NCBI GenBank assembly: GCA_964517215.1
Contig: CAZFBR010000015.1
Span: 1 to 26,443 of the forward strand
From: CAZFBR01 sp035353495 [NCBI: uncultured bacterium]
GTDB lineage: Bacteria > DAOPZR01
Reading direction: 5' to 3'
DNA: 26,443 bases
The notes beneath the pieces were generated by a model that was not told where the DNA came from, searched no databases, and saw only the letters and a program-made list of their open reading frames with translations. The position numbers were made by a program, and so were the translations under genes. Below, piece by piece: positions 22,901 through 26,443 of this stretch (position 1 is the first letter of the stretch; each line of letters starts with the position of its first letter).

Positions 22901-25900
22901 TGGCAGACCTATGTGATTGCCTACAAGGCGGGGAGCGCGCCGACGGAAAGCGATTCGAGTTCCGTGACGGTTACCAGTAATTCGACGCTGGGTGCCATTG
23001 GCACGACCAGCGCGACCATCGGCAGTTTGACGCCGTCGACTACCTACTATTTCAAGATTAAGGGGATTGACGGGGTTGGCAATGCCGGGACGCTGTCCAG
23101 TGCGTTCAGCGTGGCAACGGCGGCAGGTGCCAACCTGATGATCAATGAATATTGCCCGGCTCCGTCGGCTGCGTATGCTGAGTATGTTGAGATTTACAAT
23201 CCGGGGACTTCATCGGTTGATCTGAGTGATATGCGGATTGGTGAGATGGATACGAGCAATTTTCATGCGTTCCCGAGTGGCGCCAGCATTCCGGCTGGCG
23301 GTTTCTATCTGATTGCTCGTGCAGCCAACGCGTTTTGCAGTGAATTCCCTAACGCGAGGGTTCCCGATGCGGAATATGACCCAAATGCGGATAGTACTGC
23401 GGTCATAAACCTGACGAAAGTAACAACAAATGCCATGGCGTTGGATGATGGTCCTGAACTCTTTGCGTTGTGGGACGTGACTGATACGGCAAATCCGATC
23501 GATATCGTTTGCTATGCCGGCTATATAGTGGGGGGGCCGACCCTGAGTGGTTCAACCTGGCAGGGAACGACCGACAGTAATCCGAACTATGTGCATGGTC
23601 GTTTGTATGACGGGATTGAGGGATCGGAATCGACGGAGAATACGGAGAATCTGATCCAGTCATTCGTCGAATGTGCGCGTCCGACGCCGGGTTATCCGAA
23701 CAACTTCATGGCGTGGATGGACACGGGACTGGCGTTTATTCCGACGCAGGCGTATTTCACGGTTGGGTTGTACAACACGCGCGGGGATACGATAACCTCG
23801 TCGGATACGGTGATCCGCATCCGGGCATCGAGCGCGAATTGTATAATTTCTAATGTCAGTGTCGGTACGCTCATCAGTCAACCGGCAAACAATGAGGCCA
23901 CCATCCTCACCAGCGGGGGGTACTGCCGGTTCAAGATCACCGATGAGGTGGAGGAAACGGTTATCCTCTATGCGGATTCTCCCCCGCTCGTCAACAAATA
24001 CATGTTCGACACGATTACCGTTGATTTTTCGCCGCCGGCCAGCGTGATGCTGACAGAAGTGGCGCCAAATGCTGCAGTTCCCTACGTTGAATTGTATGTG
24101 ACGGCGACGGGTAATGGCATGTTCCCGCCGGAGCTGCGGTTGTGGGATGGCGAAGGTGATGTGGGGCAGTCGGTGTTTGCGGCTGTTTCCGGCCTGGTCG
24201 GCGCCCTTTCCGGCGGCGATTATATTGTCTGCTGGGCGGGTGACGGCACCAGTGACGTGGCGGCGAAGGACGAAGCGGGGAGCGCCGATTACTGGGACCT
24301 TTATTTGGGCACCGGCCTGAATCTGAATAAGGGGACGGAGGATGGCGTCGAGCTTCGTTCGGCCAGCGGGGTGCTTGATGCGGTGCATTGGGGCCCGACC
24401 AATGCCGAAATCGCGACGGCTGACCGCGAACGGGTGCAGACGGCAATCAGCGAAGGGGAATGGCGGTACGAAGGCGATACGATCAATTATGCCGACTTGG
24501 TCCATCTGGCGTCGACAGGGGGCATTTCCCATGCCAGCAGTCCCGACGTGGCCAACAGCAAATACGGCTGGTATCTGACGGATACGACTCCCGGCGCGGG
24601 GGTGGGGAGCGATTTCCAGCAGTACGCCGGGGTCGGGGTGGTTAACGTTTATCCGCGTGCGGTTTATCCGGGCGCGTCGAATGTTTATTTCGCTTTCGAC
24701 TGGCAGAATACCAGCGGAGTAGCGGCGAAGGCAGGTTCGTTTGCTGCCTTGACCCGGTCGGGCAATTTTCCGGCATTCAGCATGACGGGTTCGGCGGCAG
24801 GGCATGTGACCAATGAAGCGGCGGGAACCTCGGACACGGCCGATTTCTTCCTCAAGGGGAGCGATACGGCGTATGTGCGCCTAACCAGCGACGTTATGAG
24901 CAGTGACACGCTGCGTTTCATCTACGGCCCGAAAGCCACGGGCACGACTATTCCCGCGAGTGAGGGAAGCAGCCAGTTTTACTTCAACGTTGACCTATAT
25001 GGTACTGCTATTAAGCCGGTGACACCCAATAATACAGTCATTTACCATGTTTATCCTGACACCTGCCAACCGGGCGATACGACGGTCAGCAACCTGTGGG
25101 GGACCTGCGATACGGTTGCCATTTTCCTCGGTTACGATACCGGGTCCGGCATATTCACCGGCGTCGCCCGGGCGCCGGTTACGGTGATGATTACCTCGCG
25201 CGGTACCGTTACCGGCACCCGCCTGCTGGTTGACGGCACACTGCGCAGCAACTACTGGACGTCGTACACGACCTACACCGATTATAACGGCTATGCCACC
25301 ATCGGGGTTTATACTGACGCGAACTGCACTGGCAATAACACCATGATGTTTTCCTATCCGATTGGTGACGGGTCGACCCGGTACGATACCTTTACCGATG
25401 CGACCACCAGGCCGGAAATCCTTATCAACGAGTTCATGTATTCATCGGCGCACAATACCGCCTCGAACGCGCTGGAATGGGTGGAACTGGCCAACACCAC
25501 GTCGGACACCATCAACCTGAAGAATTGGCGGCTGTATGACGGCAGTGTGCATACCGTCGCCTTTGATGTGAATGTGCCGCCGTATGGATACGTAGTGGTC
25601 TGCAACGACAGTTCGCCGACGACGGGATTCAACAGTGCCGGCGATTACGATCTGACAGGTGTGACATACTATCGCTGGAACGGGCTGGCGCTGAGCAATT
25701 CCGGCCAGACGCTGGCGGTGCTCAAGCCCGAAGGTGTGGGCGATACGCACGATGAACTGAAGTACACGACGGCGTGGGGCGGTGATGGCGACGGATACAG
25801 TCTGCAGAAGAAGAACCCCGGCCTGCCCAGCAATGCGCAGGGCAACTGGCAGGGTGCGGCGACGGGTTTTGCCTACGGGACACCCGGACATGCGAACAGC

Positions 25901-26443
25901 AATGCCTTGTGGCCGTCGATCATCACCGGTTCCGGTGCCACTGCCGACGGTACGGATGCGGCAACCGTTACGGTGACATTGATGACGCCCGATTCGCATC
26001 CGGTGCCGAACCATGCAGTGACGCTGTTCGCCACCAAGGGAAGCCCGACGCTGGCGGGGACGGCCGGTCCGATCGCCGGCACCATTGTCGGCACGACCAA
26101 CAGCAATGGCCAGTACACCACGACCGCCACCTCGACGACGGTGGGGCGGGCTGAGGTCGGTTTTGCGGTCACGGCGGAGGACAGCATCGCCTGCAGCGAC
26201 ACGGCCATGCTCTGGTTCTATGACGACAGCGGCTTCAGCTATGGTGACGGCGGCGATGTGTTGATTTCGTCGATCGCCAACGTCAACGTAGTCGAAACAT
26301 CGGCGGTGGATGGCGGTACGGCGCAGGGTCTGTTCGGCCTGCAATGGTCGGATGACGGCAATCGGCTGCTGTACCAGCAGGGGAGCTACAGTACGGTGAT
26401 CGGCCATCCGGGCAGTGCGCGGCATTTCTACGCCACCAGCCGG
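19946..26443 (+). CDS. Giant exported multidomain protein with kelch-like propeller, FnIII and lamin-tail domains, partial at right edge
   Basis: The frame stays open for 2166 codons to the window's end. An N-terminal signal (KKW followed by PVISALIVCLLSSAGFSA) is cleaved near residues 27-31. Residues about 36-345 form six kelch-like blades, with WDGGxYIY and RYNxxxNxW patterns. Two related beta modules follow (about 350-680); one carries a possible calcium-binding D587-V-D-G-D591. A fibronectin type III domain spans about 952-1060. Three lamin-tail-like domains start MINEY (1062-1252), MLTEV (1366-1552) and LINEF (1824-1986), each ending in a TPG-type motif. Ig-like segments lie between them, and a Big_1/invasin-like domain follows at about 1990-2092. 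The in-frame stop at 19934-19936 fixes the start region. Function is unknown; surface adhesion or a cell-envelope structural role would fit. It is rich in Asn, Thr, Ser and Gly. Confidence 0.9.
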   Translation, partial: MELLHAIEHWKKWPVISALIVCLLSSAGFSANLNEWETLATYGYNSPMAGYGIAGSDNNSFIFSFFGANNSGQSGEGGVMRYNTVSNSWVQVNSINKAFLQRGAGVTWDGGNYIYGLAGRSNGNLSRLDVANAGDGGNNNLGYTNGLANMAGVDYGSPMVWNGGDYIFAVNSNGYIRNMRRYSISGNSWTDLGASPWTSSGSGVGLGMALDETNKNIFLVRGFRNTGNYTEFARYNISGNSWTTLANLPFTFGAFGGLAWDGGSYIYAVAGGGYDYSGSNTNAGNATNAFARYNIGNNVWENMANLPAPVGNNGSDVNDMNASFMSSSSLVRSGDYLYYLACNKAFFRYRHRIGGQNLQMTNVNAGPLRHASNTVYAGNFDLTDANESIIEMRVFKAGGTATTTEIPSLQLWSDVGSSVGVWDSGDSVINPAMSWNATLGCYAMSGATWTVSDPFTFVLTANLADTASLTDGHTFRAEIRGSQKTSGSSDSGVLFANSAGSSDDEWKPLQYFSNPDTLTVNTKIAATEMNLARGPTSTITSDANDSMIMAFTIPDDGGRAWTLNDVHVAHTGTLTAGTDYALSLWLDVDGDSSFEPAGHDAAGEHALEWSAGNSRWQDNGADLGVSVPIGGQRFFLALDANINGGNNETVKLTLPNSTTDSAFTLAPNINRMDTVAVSNTFTFLVVNHAPVNTSLTITALDSGGMVPDSTYTITTVHTDADAYANMKYCDLFINSSADTTTAGACAYLRYNEDDDHFYVRNDANTLWVDAGASGGASGGNSYVTLTGASASKGNDTITITWQLTTEFTWDDESCSAYMATMDVQNESDPLEDKVAVRIENDFDFTGSLTCLGEFQGALQSDSWVRGGESLTWGGLAVVYQTTKSAPPDGYYNIQVVDGDASQDDADAAGALNISTTADATAQTGNTYAVNIVDLQGGSDASDTTFIINIDATAPTTMAAPTSSAQSSRNITLDWSAQSADPAGSPWQTYVIAYKAGSAPTESDSSSVTVTSNSTLGAIGTTSATIGSLTPSTTYYFKIKGIDGVGNAGTLSSAFSVATAAGANLMINEYCPAPSAAYAEYVEIYNPGTSSVDLSDMRIGEMDTSNFHAFPSGASIPAGGFYLIARAANAFCSEFPNARVPDAEYDPNADSTAVINLTKVTTNAMALDDGPELFALWDVTDTANPIDIVCYAGYIVGGPTLSGSTWQGTTDSNPNYVHGRLYDGIEGSESTENTENLIQSFVECARPTPGYPNNFMAWMDTGLAFIPTQAYFTVGLYNTRGDTITSSDTVIRIRASSANCIISNVSVGTLISQPANNEATILTSGGYCRFKITDEVEETVILYADSPPLVNKYMFDTITVDFSPPASVMLTEVAPNAAVPYVELYVTATGNGMFPPELRLWDGEGDVGQSVFAAVSGLVGALSGGDYIVCWAGDGTSDVAAKDEAGSADYWDLYLGTGLNLNKGTEDGVELRSASGVLDAVHWGPTNAEIATADRERVQTAISEGEWRYEGDTINYADLVHLASTGGISHASSPDVANSKYGWYLTDTTPGAGVGSDFQQYAGVGVVNVYPRAVYPGASNVYFAFDWQNTSGVAAKAGSFAALTRSGNFPAFSMTGSAAGHVTNEAAGTSDTADFFLKGSDTAYVRLTSDVMSSDTLRFIYGPKATGTTIPASEGSSQFYFNVDLYGTAIKPVTPNNTVIYHVYPDTCQPGDTTVSNLWGTCDTVAIFLGYDTGSGIFTGVARAPVTVMITSRGTVTGTRLLVDGTLRSNYWTSYTTYTDYNGYATIGVYTDANCTGNNTMMFSYPIGDGSTRYDTFTDATTRPEILINEFMYSSAHNTASNALEWVELANTTSDTINLKNWRLYDGSVHTVAFDVNVPPYGYVVVCNDSSPTTGFNSAGDYDLTGVTYYRWNGLALSNSGQTLAVLKPEGVGDTHDELKYTTAWGGDGDGYSLQKKNPGLPSNAQGNWQGAATGFAYGTPGHANSNALWPSIITGSGATADGTDAATVTVTLMTPDSHPVPNHAVTLFATKGSPTLAGTAGPIAGTIVGTTNSNGQYTTTATSTTVGRAEVGFAVTAEDSIACSDTAMLWFYDDSGFSYGDGGDVLISSIANVNVVETSAVDGGTAQGLFGLQWSDDGNRLLYQQGSYSTVIGHPGSARHFYATSR

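Noticed and set aside
1-26443. CRISPR arrays, tRNA or rRNA genes, and mobile element genes
   Set aside because: No spaced direct repeats, RNA gene signatures, transposase or integrase motifs were seen on either strand.

Overview
The window is GC-rich bacterial DNA, dropping to AT-rich near 19.8 kb. It looks like part of a chromosome from an uncultivated or little-studied lineage with a Gram-negative-type envelope. The evidence is bacterial housekeeping genes (an EF-G paralogue, YebC, RuvC, RuvA, a YchF relative, RimO) mixed with envelope glycosylation genes, a probable lipoprotein, a Wzy/WaaL-type membrane protein and a bacterial STT3 oligosaccharyltransferase. I cannot name the phylum from sequence alone. 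I see no tRNA, rRNA, CRISPR array, insertion sequence or phage gene.

Layout. At 1-516 (minus strand) is the N-terminal part of a family 2 glycosyltransferase. It reads off the left edge from a perfect consensus sigma70 promoter and appears to be leaderless. A second promoter (628-657) points the other way and starts a plus-strand run of 16 closely packed genes (710-19830). Many are joined by stop/start overlaps, and no gap exceeds about 70 bases. In order they are: an EF-G2-type GTPase and YebC; two unknown genes (a multi-pass membrane protein and an exported protein); RuvC and RuvA, with no RuvB following; a GT87-like membrane protein; a class I/II aminotransferase; a YchF homologue with a degenerate GTP-binding site; a DUF362/ferredoxin protein; a small lipoprotein; an O-antigen ligase/polymerase-like protein; RimO; a GT4 glycosyltransferase; a full-length STT3-type oligosaccharyltransferase; and a GT39-like glycosyltransferase.

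After a 115-base AT-rich gap, one reading frame opens at 19946 and stays open to the right edge (2166 codons, no stop). It encodes a giant exported protein: signal peptide, a kelch-like six-blade propeller, beta-rich modules, a fibronectin type III domain, and three lamin-tail-like domains alternating with Ig-like segments.

The most interesting points are: (i) three in-frame 84-bp tandem repeats, carrying a widespread-type palindrome, inside the hinge of the GT4 enzyme; (ii) the YchF homologue that has lost its P-loop lysine and switch regions; (iii) the STT3 enzyme with all expected catalytic motifs, in a glycosyltransferase cluster and two genes upstream of a giant secreted protein carrying acidic-type sequons; (iv) the giant protein itself. 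A working model is that the GT2, GT87-like, GT4, STT3, GT39 and Wzy-like proteins build and attach glycans at the cell surface, and that the giant protein is a possible substrate. That link is inference.
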